Assembly: GCF_014700075.1 (NCBI RefSeq)
Contig: NZ_JACXBU010000005.1
Span: 248,001 to 312,000 of the forward strand
Direction: 5' to 3'
DNA: 64,000 bases
Source of the DNA: Pseudomonas sp. JM0905a
Lineage (GTDB): Bacteria > Pseudomonadota > Gammaproteobacteria > Pseudomonadales > Pseudomonadaceae
Shown here: piece by piece, positions 45,745-56,611 of the stretch
How positions within the stretch are numbered: the stretch's first letter is position 1
Layout: each line of letters begins with the position of its first letter
Notes under the pieces: generated by a model
What the model saw: the letters and a program-made list of their open reading frames with translations, nothing else
Database searches by the model: none
What the model was told of the DNA's origin: nothing
Program-made: the position numbers and the translations under genes

Positions 45745-46368
45745 TCAGGCGGGGCGACGGCTGAGCAGGAGGCCCAGTCCGGCGCTGCCCAGCAGGACAG
45801 CGCAGCCACGGTTGAACAGGCGCCGGGCGCGAGCGCCGGCGAGCAGGCGGCCGAGGTGCAGGCCGGCCAGGGCGTAAAGCAGGATGGCCAACCATTCCAG
45901 GGCCAGGAAGGCCAGGCCTAGGGCCAGGAACTGCGGGCCGATCGCCTGCTGCGGATTGACGAATTGCGGCAGGAACGCGGTGAAAATCAGGATCGCCTTG
46001 GGGTTTCCGGCAGCCACCCAGAACTCCTGGCGGGCGAGCTTGCCCAGCGACAGCCGAGGGATTTCGCCCTGTTCGGCGAAATCGCCAGCCGGAGCTCGCC
46101 AGAGCTGGAAGGCCAACCAGAACAGGTAGCCGGCGCCGAGGATCTTGATGGCCAGGAACAGCGTGGCTGAAGCCTGCAGGACCAGGGCCAGCCCGGAGGC
46201 GGCGAGGGCGATCATCCCGGCAAAAGCCAGCAACCGGCCGGCACCGGCCAGGCAGGCAGGGCGCAACCCCTGGCGCGCCGCGTTATGCAGCGACAACAGG
46301 TTGTTCGGCCCCGGCGCCATGTTCAGCGCGAAGCAGGCCGGGATGAAAAGCGCCCAGGCGATATCCAT
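45745..46368 (-). CDS. LysE/RhtB-family amino-acid exporter
   Basis: The 207-residue inner-membrane protein has about six membrane helices and the family N-terminal signature NMAPGPNNLLSLHNAARQG. RhtB/LysE proteins export lysine, threonine, homoserine or related amino acids. Its position between dapC and dapD hints at lysine or DAP-related export, but the substrate cannot be read from sequence. Confidence 0.85.
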   Translation of the reverse strand: MDIAWALFIPACFALNMAPGPNNLLSLHNAARQGLRPACLAGAGRLLAFAGMIALAASGLALVLQASATLFLAIKILGAGYLFWLAFQLWRAPAGDFAEQGEIPRLSLGKLARQEFWVAAGNPKAILIFTAFLPQFVNPQQAIGPQFLALGLAFLALEWLAILLYALAGLHLGRLLAGARARRLFNRGCAVLLGSAGLGLLLSRRPA

Positions 46369-46370
46369 GG

Positions 46371-46718
46371 TTACTTGAGCGCGGCGGCGTAGAGGTCCGG
46401 CTTGAAGCCGACCAGGGTGCGGTCACCCAGGTCCAGCACCGGACGCTTGATCATCGACGGCTGGGCCAGCATCAGGGCGACGGCCTTGTCCTGGTCCAGG
46501 TCGGCCTTCTGCGCGTCGTCCAGCTTGCGGAAGGTGGTGCCGGCACGGTTCAGGACGGTTTCCCAGCCATGCTCGGCGCACCATTTCTCGAGGTTGGCGC
46601 GGTCGATGGCCGATGCCTTGTAGTCATGGAAGCTGTAGGCCACGCCCTGCTCTTCGAGCCAGGTGCGGGCCTTCTTCATGGTGTCGCAGGCCTTGATGCC
46701 GTAGAGGGTGATGCTCAT
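46371..46718 (-). CDS. ArsC/Spx-family (YffB-like) thioredoxin-fold protein
   Basis: The 115-residue protein starts ITLYGIKACDTMKKARTWLEE, with a single Cys in the ArsC/YffB position, and ends with IKRPVLDLGDRTLVGF. These traits match the YffB branch of the ArsC family, thought to be glutathione-dependent reductases rather than true arsenate reductases. Homologues commonly neighbour dapE or dapC genes. ATG 46718 is used; no ars genes are nearby. Confidence 0.88.
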   Translation of the reverse strand: MSITLYGIKACDTMKKARTWLEEQGVAYSFHDYKASAIDRANLEKWCAEHGWETVLNRAGTTFRKLDDAQKADLDQDKAVALMLAQPSMIKRPVLDLGDRTLVGFKPDLYAAALK

Positions 46719-46737
46719 GGTGTCTTTCCTTCGAATC

Positions 46738-47934
46738 TCACAGGCCCTTGATGAAGTGGCGGATGCGCTCGCCGGCTTCCACGCATTCGGCCAGCGGGGC
46801 CACCAGGGCCATGCGCACGCGGCCGGCGCCGGGGTTGAAGCCGTCGACGGCGCGCGACAGGTAGGACCCGGGTACCACGGTGACGTGCTCGCGGGCGAAC
46901 AGCTCACGGGTGAAGGTTTCGTCGTCCAGCGGGGTCTTCGCCCAGAGGTAGAAGCCGCCGTCGGGACGCTGCACGTCCAGCACCGGACCAAGGATATCCA
47001 GCATGGCGTCGAATTTCTCGCGGTACATGGCGCGGTTGGCGCGCACGTGGACTTCGTCGTTCCAGGCCGCGACGCTGGCCAGTTGGGTCTGCACCGGCAT
47101 GGCGCAGCCGTGGTAGGTGCGGTACAGCAGGAAGGACTTGAGGATGTCGGCGTCGCCGGCGACGAAGCCCGAGCGCAGGCCCGGCAGGTTGGAGCGCTTG
47201 GACAGGCTGTGGAACACCACGCAGCGCTTGAAGTCCGAGCGGCCCAGTTCGGCGCAGGCGGTGAGCAGGCCGGCGGGCGGGTTCTGCTCGTCGAAGTACA
47301 GCTCGCTGTAGCACTCGTCGGCGGCGATGACGAAGTCGTGCTCATCGGCCAGGGCGATCAGTTTCTTCAGTGTCTCCACCGGGATCAGTGCACCCGTAGG
47401 GTTGCCCGGGGAGCAGAGGAAGAGGATCTGGCAGCGCTGCCAGACGTCCGCCGGTACGGCGTCGAAGTCCGGGTTGAAACCGTTCTCCGCCAGGCACGGC
47501 AGGTAATGAGGCTCGGCGCCGGCCAGCAGGGCCGCACCTTCGTAGATCTGGTAGAAGGGGTTCGGGCTGACCACCAGGCCGTTATCGGCACGGTTCACCA
47601 CCGCCTGGGTGAAGGCGAACAGCGCCTCGCGGGTGCCGTTCACCGGCAGCACGTGGCGGGCGGCGTCGAGCCAGCCGGCGGGCACCTTGAAGCGGCCCTC
47701 GCACCACTGGGCGATGGCTTCGCGCAGGGCGGGGATGCCCAGGGTGGTGGGGTAGACCGCCAGTTGATCGAGACTGGCCGTCAGCGCCTCGGCGACAAAG
47801 GCCGGGGAGCGGTGCTTGGGCTCGCCGATGGACAGGGCGATGGCCTTTTTCTCGGCCGGCGGCTGGGTGCCGGCCAGCAGGGCACGGAGTTTCTCGAAGG
47901 GGTAGGGCTGCAGCTGGTTCAGGGCGTCGTTCAT
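46738..47934 (-). CDS. dapC: N-succinyl-L,L-diaminopimelate aminotransferase
   Basis: The 398-residue class I/II PLP aminotransferase makes N-succinyl-diaminopimelate with glutamate as donor. The PLP Lys lies in SLSKRSNLPGLRSG. SPGNPTG and the C-terminal region that binds the substrate carboxylate are also present. The neighbourhood (dapD, glnD) matches dapC in other Pseudomonas, which separates it from other class I aminotransferases. Confidence 0.92.
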   Translation of the reverse strand: MNDALNQLQPYPFEKLRALLAGTQPPAEKKAIALSIGEPKHRSPAFVAEALTASLDQLAVYPTTLGIPALREAIAQWCEGRFKVPAGWLDAARHVLPVNGTREALFAFTQAVVNRADNGLVVSPNPFYQIYEGAALLAGAEPHYLPCLAENGFNPDFDAVPADVWQRCQILFLCSPGNPTGALIPVETLKKLIALADEHDFVIAADECYSELYFDEQNPPAGLLTACAELGRSDFKRCVVFHSLSKRSNLPGLRSGFVAGDADILKSFLLYRTYHGCAMPVQTQLASVAAWNDEVHVRANRAMYREKFDAMLDILGPVLDVQRPDGGFYLWAKTPLDDETFTRELFAREHVTVVPGSYLSRAVDGFNPGAGRVRMALVAPLAECVEAGERIRHFIKGL

Positions 47935-47971
47935 GGTTGTAGGGCGTCAACAGGGAGGTCGTGGGTCAAAC

Positions 47972-48002
47972 GGTGCAATCCGGCCTGCGGCCTTATTGCA
48001 CC
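47972..48002. repeat. Palindromic intergenic element (GGTGCAAT type)
   Basis: GGTGCAAT (47972-47979) and ATTGCACC (47995-48002) enclose a second pair, GGCC-TGC-GGCC. The element sits between glnD and dapC. The form resembles REP-like repeats common between Pseudomonas genes. It could also terminate or attenuate glnD read-through. Confidence 0.6.
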
Positions 48003-48010
48003 CTACGGGT

Positions 48011-50713
48011 TCAAATGCTTATCCGTGTCGGGTCCAGGCTCTTGCCGTTGGCGTCGGACAGCTGGGAGACGATGGCCTCCTGCAGCCGTAGACAGAGCTC
48101 GGGGTCAGAGAGCGGCTGGTTGTTGGCATCGGTGACGAAGAACACGTCTTCCACCCGCTCGCCGAGGGTGGCGATCTTGGCGTTCTGCAGCGACAGGTCG
48201 AACTCCAGGAAGATGCGCCCGATGCGCGCCAGCAGGCCGGGGCGGTCGGGGGCGATCAGTTCGAGGATGGTCACCGGGCGCTGGGCATCATTGGAGATGG
48301 TCACCTGCGGCGGGAAGGCGAAGTGCTTGAGCTGGCGTGGTACGCGGCGCTGGATGATGGCCGGGTACTCGTCCGGGTTCTTCAGGGCGTCGATCAGGCC
48401 TTCGCGGATCTCGCGGATGCGCGCCGGGTTTTCGCCGATCCGTCCGCCGTCGGCATCGAGCACGATGTAGGTGTCGAGGGTGAACTGGCTGGTGGAGGTG
48501 ATGATCCGCGCGTCGTGGATGTTCAGGTTCAGCTGTGACATGGCGGCCACGGTCACGGCGAAGAAGTCGTGCTGGTCCGGCGCGTAGATGAAGATCTGGG
48601 TGGCGCCCTCGAACTCGCGCTGGGCGGTTTCCTTGATCAGCACCAGCGGGTCGTTGCCGGCCGGGTGCTGGAGGATCGCCTCGGTGTGCCAGGCCACATC
48701 GTTGGCGGTGTGGCGCAGGAAGTAGTCGTCGCCCAACTGGCTCCAGAGCTGCTCGGCTTCGTCCTGGTCGATGCCGTTGCGGACCAGGATGTCGATGGCG
48801 GCGGTTTGCGTCTGGCGAATCTGCTCTTCGCGGTCCAGCGGGTTTTCCAGGCCGCGGCGCAGGGCGCGCTTGGTCTCGGTGTAGAGCTGGCGCAGCAGGC
48901 TGGCGCGCCAGGAGTTCCACAGGCTCGGGTTGGTGGCGTTGATGTCGGCCACGGTGAGCACGTAGAGGTAGTCCAGCCGGGTCTGGTCGCCCACCAGACG
49001 GGCGAAGTCGTAGATCACCTGCGGGTCGGAGAGGTCCTTGCGCTGGGCGGTGGTGGACATCACCAGGTGGTGCTGCACCAGCCAGGCCACCAGGCGCGAG
49101 TCCCATACCGGCAACTGGTGGCGGGCGCAGAAGATTTCCGCGTCCACGGCACCCAGTTCGGAGTGGTCGCCGCCACGGCCCTTGCCGATGTCGTGATAGA
49201 GGCCGGCGAGGTAGATCAGCTCCGGCTTGGGCAGCTTGTCGATGAGCTTGCTGGCCAGGGGGAATTTCTCCGCCAGTTCCGGCCACTTCAGCTTGCGCAG
49301 GTGCTTGATCAGGTTGAGGGTGTGGGCGTCCACCGTATAGATGTGGAAGAGGTCGTGCTGCATCTGCCCGATGATCTGGCCGAACTCCGGCAGGTACAGG
49401 CCGAGGATGCCGTAGCGGTTCATGCGCCGCAGGTTGCGGTGGATGCCCTGGGTGGACTTGAACAGCTCGATGAACAGGCTGGTGTTGCGGATGTCCTTGC
49501 GGAAATCGTCGTCGATCAGGTGACGGCTGTCCCGCAGCAGGCGAATGGTGTCCGCGCGCACGCCCTTGATCTCCGGGTGCTGGGCCATCAGCACGAAGAT
49601 TTCCAGCATGGCGAAGGGGGTGCGCTTGAAAACGTTCGGGTGGGTCACCTCGATATAGCCGTCGCGCAGCTGGAAGCGGCTGTTCAACGGCTGCGCCTGA
49701 CCGGTCTCGCCAGCGCGCAGGATGACTTCCTCGAAGTGCTGGTTGATCAGGTCGCTGAGTTCGGAAACCCCCATCACCACCCGGTAGTACTTCTGCATGA
49801 AGCGTTCGATGCCGAGCTTGCCGTCGCCGTCCTCGAAGCCGAGGAGGGAGGCGATCTTGCGCTGGTGATCGAACAGCAGGCGGTCTTCGGCGCGTCCGGC
49901 CAGCATGTGCAGGGCGTAGCGCACCTTCCAGAGGAATTCCTGGCTGGAGGCCAGCATGCTGCACTCGCTTTCCATCAGGAAGCCCTGCTGCACCAGACCG
50001 TGCAGGTTGAGGCTGCCGAACTGGCGGCGGGCGACCCAGAGGATGGTCTGGATATCGCGCAGGCCGCCGGGGGAACCCTTCACGTTGGGTTCCAGGTTGT
50101 ATTCGGTGTCGTTGTACTTGGCGTGGCGCGCCTTCTGCTCATTGCGCTTGGCGAGGAAGAAGTGCTTGCTCGGCCACATCTGCTCGGGGCTGGTGACCTC
50201 CAGCATGCGCTGGCGCAGATGCTCGGGGCCGGCGATGGTGCGGCTTTCCATCAGGTTGGTGACCACCGTCAGGTCGGCCTGCGCCTCTTCGGCGCATTCG
50301 GCCACCGAGCGCACGCTCTGGCCCACTTCCAGGCCGATGTCCCAGAGCAGGGTGAGGAAGCCTTCGATGGGTTCGCGGAAAACTTCGTGGTCGGCGCTGT
50401 CCAGCAGGATCAGCAGGTCGATATCGGAGAAGGGGTGCAGCTCGCCGCGTCCGTAGCCGCCCACGGCCAGCAGGGCGATGTCGGCGTCCTCGCTCCAGCC
50501 GAAGCGCCCCCACGCCGCCCGCAGGATCTGGTCGACGAACCAGGCACGGTCTTCCACCAGGCGACGGATGTCGCGGCCGCTGGCGAAACGGTTGTCGAGT
50601 ACCTCGCGGGCCTGGCGAATGGCTTTCTTGAAGGCAGCGATGGGGCTGGACTTCAAGGCCAGTTCCGCCTGGAACTGCCCGCGGTCGAACAACTCGGGAT
50701 CCACCTGCGGCAT
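48011..50713 (-). CDS. glnD: Bifunctional uridylyltransferase/uridylyl-removing enzyme
   Basis: GlnD senses glutamine and adds or removes UMP on PII proteins, controlling nitrogen metabolism. The 900-residue protein has the nucleotidyltransferase site [19 protein letters not shown] at about 104-122, an HD hydrolase motif [16 protein letters not shown] near the middle, and two C-terminal ACT domains (about 710-790 and 815-890). All domains are intact. It follows map by 30 bases, as in other gammaproteobacteria. Confidence 0.96.
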   Translation of the reverse strand: MPQVDPELFDRGQFQAELALKSSPIAAFKKAIRQAREVLDNRFASGRDIRRLVEDRAWFVDQILRAAWGRFGWSEDADIALLAVGGYGRGELHPFSDIDLLILLDSADHEVFREPIEGFLTLLWDIGLEVGQSVRSVAECAEEAQADLTVVTNLMESRTIAGPEHLRQRMLEVTSPEQMWPSKHFFLAKRNEQKARHAKYNDTEYNLEPNVKGSPGGLRDIQTILWVARRQFGSLNLHGLVQQGFLMESECSMLASSQEFLWKVRYALHMLAGRAEDRLLFDHQRKIASLLGFEDGDGKLGIERFMQKYYRVVMGVSELSDLINQHFEEVILRAGETGQAQPLNSRFQLRDGYIEVTHPNVFKRTPFAMLEIFVLMAQHPEIKGVRADTIRLLRDSRHLIDDDFRKDIRNTSLFIELFKSTQGIHRNLRRMNRYGILGLYLPEFGQIIGQMQHDLFHIYTVDAHTLNLIKHLRKLKWPELAEKFPLASKLIDKLPKPELIYLAGLYHDIGKGRGGDHSELGAVDAEIFCARHQLPVWDSRLVAWLVQHHLVMSTTAQRKDLSDPQVIYDFARLVGDQTRLDYLYVLTVADINATNPSLWNSWRASLLRQLYTETKRALRRGLENPLDREEQIRQTQTAAIDILVRNGIDQDEAEQLWSQLGDDYFLRHTANDVAWHTEAILQHPAGNDPLVLIKETAQREFEGATQIFIYAPDQHDFFAVTVAAMSQLNLNIHDARIITSTSQFTLDTYIVLDADGGRIGENPARIREIREGLIDALKNPDEYPAIIQRRVPRQLKHFAFPPQVTISNDAQRPVTILELIAPDRPGLLARIGRIFLEFDLSLQNAKIATLGERVEDVFFVTDANNQPLSDPELCLRLQEAIVSQLSDANGKSLDPTRISI

Positions 50714-50743
50714 GGGGCGGCGTTCCTTATATAAGGTGGGTGA

Positions 50744-51526
50744 TCAGGGCGAGGTGCGCGACAGCGTGTCGTCGCTTCGCAAGGTCAGGATTTCATAGCC
50801 GTCGGCGGTCACCAGGACGGTGTGCTCCCACTGGGCGGAAAGCTTGCGGTCCTTGGTGATGGCGGTCCAGCCGTCGCCCAGCAGGCGGGTTTCCGGGCGG
50901 CCCTGGTTGATCATCGGCTCGATGGTGAAGGTCATGCCTTCCTTGAGCTCCATGCCGGTGCCGGCGCGGCCGTAGTGCAGGACCTGGGGCTCTTCGTGGA
51001 ACACGGCGCCGATGCCATGGCCGCAGTATTCACGGACTACCGAATAGCCCAGTTTCTCGGCGTGCTTCTGGATCACTTCGCCGATATCGCCCAGGCGCGC
51101 GCCCGGCTTCACCAGCTGGATGCCCTTGTACATGCACTCCTGGGTCACGCGGCAGAGCTTGTCGGCCCACTCCGGTGCCTTGCCCACCAGGAACATCTTG
51201 CTGGTGTCGCCGTGGTAGCCGTCCTTGATGACGGTGACGTCGATGTTGACGATGTCGCCATCCTTCAGCGGCTTCTCGTTGGGGATGCCGTGGCACACCA
51301 CGTGGTTGACCGAGGTGCAGATCGATTTGGGGAACCCCTTGTAGTTCAGGGGCGCGGGGATGGCGTGCTGCACGTTGACGATGTAGTCATGGCAGATGCG
51401 GTCCAGTTCCTCGGTAGTCACGCCGGGTTTGACATGCTCGCCGATCATCTCCAGCACTTCGGCGGCCAGGCGGCCGGCAACGCGCATTTTCTCGATTTCT
51501 GCGGGCGTCTTGATGGTGACGGTCAT
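50744..51526 (-). CDS. map: Methionine aminopeptidase, type I
   Basis: Map removes the initiator methionine from new proteins. The 260-residue protein has the metal ligands of the family in NIDVTVIKDGYHGDTSKMF, GHGIG, TIEPM and QWEHTVLV. ATG 51526 gives the normal type I length (MTVTIKTPAEIEKM). The frame is open to 51607, but that stretch is spacer sequence. It is divergent from rpsB and followed by glnD. Confidence 0.96.
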   Translation of the reverse strand: MTVTIKTPAEIEKMRVAGRLAAEVLEMIGEHVKPGVTTEELDRICHDYIVNVQHAIPAPLNYKGFPKSICTSVNHVVCHGIPNEKPLKDGDIVNIDVTVIKDGYHGDTSKMFLVGKAPEWADKLCRVTQECMYKGIQLVKPGARLGDIGEVIQKHAEKLGYSVVREYCGHGIGAVFHEEPQVLHYGRAGTGMELKEGMTFTIEPMINQGRPETRLLGDGWTAITKDRKLSAQWEHTVLVTADGYEILTLRSDDTLSRTSP

Positions 51527-51651
51527 ATTGGCTCTCGGGCGCAAACGGAAAAGGCTTGATATTAACAGCTTCAAGCCGCAAGCCATAAGCGTCAGGGAGG
51601 AAAGCACCTGATTTGAGGCGTATCGTTGCAGTAGCTCTGCCCAGCTTTTTG

Positions 51652-51791
51652 TGCTATAAAACGCGCCGCTTTACGGGCGTGCTGTCCGGAAGCTTTTAAC
51701 CCACACACGTATCGACACGATCTCCTGGGTGCCCGAAAGGGTTGGATATTGGGATACGTGGAGGCCTAACCCGACTTATCGAGGAATAGAA
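51652..51791 (+). promoter_or_regulatory. rpsB promoter and structured S2 leader
   Basis: An extended -10 box (TG-c-TATAAA, 51652-51660) starts a leader of about 125 bases. CACGTATC (51706-51713) pairs perfectly with GATACGTG (51753-51760). Inside this stem lies a small hairpin with a CCC-GAAA-GGG tip, followed by GGAGG and the rpsB start region. Autogenous repression of rpsB-tsf by free S2 through such a leader is established for E. coli. The fold here is my reading. Confidence 0.72.
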
Positions 51792-52532
<741 letters not shown>

Positions 52533-52566
52533 GTTGACAGCCGTCTAGCGTTACCCGGTGCGCAAG

Positions 52567-52588
52567 AAGGGGGCTAGGCCCCCTTTTT
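52567..52588 (+). terminator. Terminator/attenuator between rpsB and tsf
   Basis: AAGGGGGC (52567-52574) and GCCCCCTT (52578-52585) form a perfect eight-base stem with loop TAG, followed by T residues. Partial read-through would set the S2:EF-Ts ratio. Confidence 0.85.
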
Positions 52589-52658
52589 GCCACCTCCGAA
52601 TTGTGAATGCCCGGTTTCCGGGCTGAATGGTTGAAAACCTATTCAAGAGGATTGCGAC

Positions 52659-53528
52659 ATGGCAGAGATTACTGCAGCCCTGGTTAAAGAACTGCGCGAG
52701 CGTACCGGCCTGGGCATGATGGATTGCAAGAAGGCCCTGACCGCCGCTGAAGGCGACATCGAGAAGGCCATCGACGACATGCGCGCCGCTGGCGCCATCA
52801 AGGCTGCCAAGAAGGCCGGCAACATCGCTGCCGAAGGTGCCATCGCTGTCAAAGTGGCTGACGACAACAAGGTTGCCGTCATCATCGAAGTCAACTCCCA
52901 GACCGACTTCCTGGCTCTGCAGGACGACTTCAAAGGCTTCGTTGCTGCTTCCCTGGAACAGGCTTTCAACGAGAAGCTGACCGACGCCGCTCCGCTGGTT
53001 GAATCCCGCGAAGAAGCTCGTCTGGCCCTGGTTTCCAAGACTGGCGAGAACGTCAACATCCGTCGTCTGACCCGCGTTGAAGGCGACGTGGTTGGTGCCT
53101 ACCTGCACGGCCACCGCATCGGCGTAGTCGTGAGCCTGAAGGGCGGCACTCCGGAGCTGGCCAAGGACATCGCCATGCACGTGGCTGCCAGCAACCCGCA
53201 GTTCCTGAACCCGAGCCAGGTTTCCGAAGAAGCCGTTGCCAAGGAAAAGGAAATCTTCCTGGCCCTGAACGCCGACAAGATCGCCGGCAAGCCGGAAAAC
53301 ATCGTCGAGAACATGGTCAAGGGCCGTATCGCCAAGTTCCTGGCCGAAGCCAGCCTGGTCGAGCAGCCTTTCGTCAAGGATCCGGAAGTCAAGGTCGGTG
53401 ACCTGGCCAAGAAGGCTGGCGCCGAAATCGTTTCCTTCGTTCGTTACGAAGTAGGCGAAGGCATCGAGAAAGTCGAAGTCGACTTCGCTGCCGAAGTAGC
53501 TGCCCAGGTCGCTGCTACCAAGCAATAA
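52659..53528 (+). CDS. tsf: Elongation factor Ts
   Basis: EF-Ts is the nucleotide-exchange factor of EF-Tu. The 289-residue protein starts with the conserved LRERTGLGMMDCKKALTAAEGDIEKAID (the UBA-like domain) and has the TDFLA interaction motif in NSQTDFLAL. AGAGGA precedes ATG 52659. It is separated from pyrH by 200 bases that include a hairpin, so pyrH may have its own promoter. Confidence 0.97.
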   Translation: MAEITAALVKELRERTGLGMMDCKKALTAAEGDIEKAIDDMRAAGAIKAAKKAGNIAAEGAIAVKVADDNKVAVIIEVNSQTDFLALQDDFKGFVAASLEQAFNEKLTDAAPLVESREEARLALVSKTGENVNIRRLTRVEGDVVGAYLHGHRIGVVVSLKGGTPELAKDIAMHVAASNPQFLNPSQVSEEAVAKEKEIFLALNADKIAGKPENIVENMVKGRIAKFLAEASLVEQPFVKDPEVKVGDLAKKAGAEIVSFVRYEVGEGIEKVEVDFAAEVAAQVAATKQ

Positions 53529-53551
53529 GACGGCTTCGGCTGTCGCCCCGC

Positions 53552-53583
53552 AAGAGGCTGCCCGCTCACGCGTGCGGCCTCTT
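53552..53583 (+). terminator. Hairpin downstream of tsf
   Basis: AAGAGGCTGC (53552-53561) pairs with GCGGCCTCTT (53574-53583) with one G-T pair and a 12-base loop. No T-tract is seen, so it is only a possible terminator. Confidence 0.4.
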
Positions 53584-53728
53584 CGTCAAACTGGGGAACC
53601 ATTTCGGGGCGGTTCCAGCGGCGGACCCGGTAGCCGGGCACCAAACGCCGTTTGCGTAGTCTCACGACTCGCCAGTACACCGGGCCTTGAGGCCCATGAA
53701 TTCAATAGCGCCGCAGGAGAGATACGCA

Positions 53729-54472
53729 ATGGCTCAGCAGGTGAGTGGCCGCCAACCTCGCTACAAACGCATTCTGCTCAAACTCAGCGGTGAGGCCCTG
53801 ATGGGCTCCGAGGAGTTCGGTATCGATCCGAAGGTCCTCGATCGTATGGCGCTGGAAATCGGCCAACTGGTCGGTATCGGCGTCCAGGTCGGTCTGGTGA
53901 TCGGCGGCGGCAACCTGTTCCGTGGTGCGGCCCTGAGCGCCGCCGGCATGGATCGGGTGACCGGCGACCACATGGGCATGCTTGCCACCGTGATGAACGC
54001 GCTGGCCATGCGCGATGCGCTGGAGCGTTCCAACATCCCCGCCATCGTGATGTCGGCCATTTCCATGGTTGGCGTGACCGACCACTACGACCGCCGCAAG
54101 GCCATGCGCCACCTGAGTTCCGGCGAAGTGGTGATCTTCTCTGCCGGCACCGGCAACCCGTTCTTCACCACCGATTCGGCCGCCTGCCTGCGCGCTATCG
54201 AAGTGGATGCGGACGTGGTGCTGAAAGCCACCAAGGTCGATGGCGTGTACACTGCCGACCCGTTCAAGGACCCCAATGCCGAGAAGTTCGAGCGCCTGAC
54301 CTATGACGAGGTGCTGGATCGCAAGCTGGGCGTCATGGACCTCACGGCCATCTGTCTGTGCCGTGATCAGAAGATGCCGCTGCGGGTCTTCAATATGAAT
54401 AAACCGGGTGCCCTGCTGAACATCGTGGTCGGCGGCGCCGAAGGAACCCTGATCGAGGAGGGCGAACAGTGA
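53729..54472 (+). CDS. pyrH: Uridylate kinase
   Basis: PyrH phosphorylates UMP to UDP. The 247-residue protein shows [13 protein letters not shown], the phosphate-binding [12 protein letters not shown] and the C-terminal [20 protein letters not shown] precedes ATG 53729; an in-frame ATG at 53687 is less plausible. The stop overlaps the frr GTG start (GTGA), so the two are translationally coupled. Confidence 0.97.
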   Translation: MAQQVSGRQPRYKRILLKLSGEALMGSEEFGIDPKVLDRMALEIGQLVGIGVQVGLVIGGGNLFRGAALSAAGMDRVTGDHMGMLATVMNALAMRDALERSNIPAIVMSAISMVGVTDHYDRRKAMRHLSSGEVVIFSAGTGNPFFTTDSAACLRAIEVDADVVLKATKVDGVYTADPFKDPNAEKFERLTYDEVLDRKLGVMDLTAICLCRDQKMPLRVFNMNKPGALLNIVVGGAEGTLIEEGEQ

Positions 54473-55026
54473 TCAACGAGATCAAGCAAGAAGCGCAGGA
54501 GCGCATGAAGAAAACCCTGGAATCGCTGGATCATGCTTTCGCCAAGATCCGCACCGGGCGTGCGCACCCGAGCATCCTGGACAGCGTCATGGTCTCCTAC
54601 TACGGCGCTGATACTCCGTTGCGCCAGGTGGCCAACGTGATAGCCGAGGACTCCCGTACCCTGGCCCTGACCGTGTTCGACAAGAGCATGATCCAGGCTG
54701 TGGAGAAGGCCATCATGACCTCCGACCTGGGCCTGAACCCGGCTACCGCCGGCACCACGATTCGTGTGCCGATGCCCGCCCTGACCGAGGAAACCCGCAA
54801 GGGCTACACCAAGCAGGCGCGTGCCGAAGCCGAAAACGCCCGTGTTGCCGTGCGCAACATCCGTCGTGACGCCCTGGCGCAACTGAAGGACCTGGTCAAG
54901 GAAAAGGAAATCAGCGAAGACGAGGAGCGCCGCGCCGCTGATGACGTCCAGAAGCTGACCGACAAGTTCGTAGGCGAAGTCGACAAGGCTCTGGAAACCA
55001 AAGAAAAAGACCTGATGGCCGTTTGA
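54469..55026 (+). CDS. frr: Ribosome recycling factor
   Basis: RRF splits post-termination ribosomes together with EF-G. The 185-residue protein is the expected size and contains [15 protein letters not shown] and [28 protein letters not shown]. It starts with GTG 54469, overlapping the pyrH stop, and is followed directly by uppS. Confidence 0.97.
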   Translation: MINEIKQEAQERMKKTLESLDHAFAKIRTGRAHPSILDSVMVSYYGADTPLRQVANVIAEDSRTLALTVFDKSMIQAVEKAIMTSDLGLNPATAGTTIRVPMPALTEETRKGYTKQARAEAENARVAVRNIRRDALAQLKDLVKEKEISEDEERRAADDVQKLTDKFVGEVDKALETKEKDLMAV

Positions 55027-55040
55027 CGTCCGGTATCGCC

Positions 55041-55802
55041 ATGGACAAGAACCAGCAAGGCGCGAACCCCGCGGTGCCACGGCATGTGGCGATTATCATG
55101 GACGGTAACAACCGTTGGGCGAAGAAGCGCCTGCTGCCTGGCGTCGCCGGTCACAAGGCCGGCGTGGACGCGGTCCGGGCGGTGATCGAGGTGTGTGCCG
55201 AGGCCGGTGTCGAGGTGCTCACCCTGTTCGCCTTCTCCAGTGAGAACTGGCAGCGTCCGGCCGACGAGGTCAGTGCCCTGATGGAGCTGTTCCTGGGGGC
55301 GCTGCGCCGTGAGGCTCGGCGTCTGGACCAGAACGACATCCGCCTGCGCATCATTGGCGACCGCTCGCGCTTCCATCCGGAGCTGCAGGCCGCCATGCGC
55401 GAGGCTGAGCAGCTGACTTCTACCCATCAGAAGTTCGTCCTCCAGGTTGCCGCCAACTACGGCGGTCAGTGGGACATCACCCAGGCCGCACAGCGCCTGG
55501 CGCGTGAGGTCCAGGCTGGTCACCTGCAGGTCGACGATATTTCTCCGCAGCTGCTGCAAAGCTGCCTGGTCACCGGCGACCTGCCGTTGCCCGACCTGTG
55601 CATTCGCACCGGTGGCGAGCATCGCATCAGCAACTTCCTGCTTTGGCAGATCGCCTATGCCGAGCTGTATTTCTCCGATCTCTTCTGGCCTGACTTCAAG
55701 CACGAAGCCATGCGCAAGGCGCTGGCTGACTTCGCCAAGCGCCAGCGTCGCTTCGGCAAGACAAGCGAGCAGCTAGAAGCCGAGGCCCGAGCCAAATGCT
55801 GA
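55041..55802 (+). CDS. uppS: Undecaprenyl diphosphate synthase
   Basis: UppS makes the C55 lipid carrier precursor for peptidoglycan and O-antigen. The 253-residue cis-prenyltransferase shows HVAIIMDGNNRWAKKR with the catalytic Asp, FAFSSENW and the C-terminal IRTGGEHRISNFLLWQ. ATG 55041 is preferred; a TTG (55023) that overlaps the frr stop is an alternative. The end overlaps cdsA. Confidence 0.95.
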   Translation: MDKNQQGANPAVPRHVAIIMDGNNRWAKKRLLPGVAGHKAGVDAVRAVIEVCAEAGVEVLTLFAFSSENWQRPADEVSALMELFLGALRREARRLDQNDIRLRIIGDRSRFHPELQAAMREAEQLTSTHQKFVLQVAANYGGQWDITQAAQRLAREVQAGHLQVDDISPQLLQSCLVTGDLPLPDLCIRTGGEHRISNFLLWQIAYAELYFSDLFWPDFKHEAMRKALADFAKRQRRFGKTSEQLEAEARAKC

Positions 55803-56611
55803 AACAACGCGTCATCACCGCCCTGGTGTTGCTGCCCATCGCCCTAGCGGGCTTCTTCTGGCTGGACGGTGGCGCCTTCGCCCTGTTCATCGGTGCCGTG
55901 GTGAGCCTCGGCGGCTGGGAATGGGCGCGCCTGGCGGGCTTTTCCTCGCAGCCGCTGCGCGTCGCCTACGGCCTGCTCGTGGCGGCACTGCTCTACGGGC
56001 TCTACCTTGCGCCCGCACTGGCACCGCTGGTCCTGGTGCTCGGCGTGCTCTGGTGGGGCGCGGCGACCATCCTCGTGCTGGGCTATCCCGAAACGAGCCG
56101 CTATTGGGGTGGTACGCCGGGCAAGCTGGTCATCGGCCTGCTGATCCTGCTGCCGGCCTGGCAGGGCTTGGTCCTGTTCAAGCAATGGCCTCTGGCCAAT
56201 TGGCTGATTCTCGCCGTGATGGTACTGGTCTGGGCTGCCGACATTGGCGCCTACTTCTCCGGCAAGGCATTCGGCAAGCGCAAGCTGGCGCCGAACGTCA
56301 GCCCCGGAAAGAGCTGGGAAGGGCTGATAGGCGGTCTGCTGGCCAGTCTGCTGATCACCGTGGGTGTCGGTTTCTACCGTGGTTGGGTGGGTTCCGAGCT
56401 TGCGCTGGCCTTGGCCGGTGCGGCGCTGGTGGTCCTGATCTCCGTGGTGGGCGACCTGACCGAAAGCATGTTCAAGCGCCAGTCCGGCATCAAGGACAGC
56501 AGTAACCTGCTGCCGGGCCATGGTGGTGTGCTGGATCGCATCGACAGCCTGACCGCGGCCATCCCGCTGTTCGCCGCGTTGCTCTGGGCTGCCGGCTGGG
56601 GTGCCCTGTGA
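55796..56611 (+). CDS. cdsA: Phosphatidate cytidylyltransferase
   Basis: CdsA makes CDP-diacylglycerol from phosphatidate and CTP. The 271-residue inner-membrane protein has multiple membrane helices and the C-terminal signature in two parts, [17 protein letters not shown] and [11 protein letters not shown]. It overlaps uppS by seven bases upstream and dxr by four (GTGA) downstream, as in a tightly packed operon. Confidence 0.95.
   Translation: MLKQRVITALVLLPIALAGFFWLDGGAFALFIGAVVSLGGWEWARLAGFSSQPLRVAYGLLVAALLYGLYLAPALAPLVLVLGVLWWGAATILVLGYPETSRYWGGTPGKLVIGLLILLPAWQGLVLFKQWPLANWLILAVMVLVWAADIGAYFSGKAFGKRKLAPNVSPGKSWEGLIGGLLASLLITVGVGFYRGWVGSELALALAGAALVVLISVVGDLTESMFKRQSGIKDSSNLLPGHGGVLDRIDSLTAAIPLFAALLWAAGWGAL

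Noticed and set aside
46371-46718. Arsenate reductase as the function of the ArsC-family gene.
   Set aside because: The fold and Cys position fit the YffB branch and there are no other ars genes nearby. The dap gene context argues against arsenic resistance.
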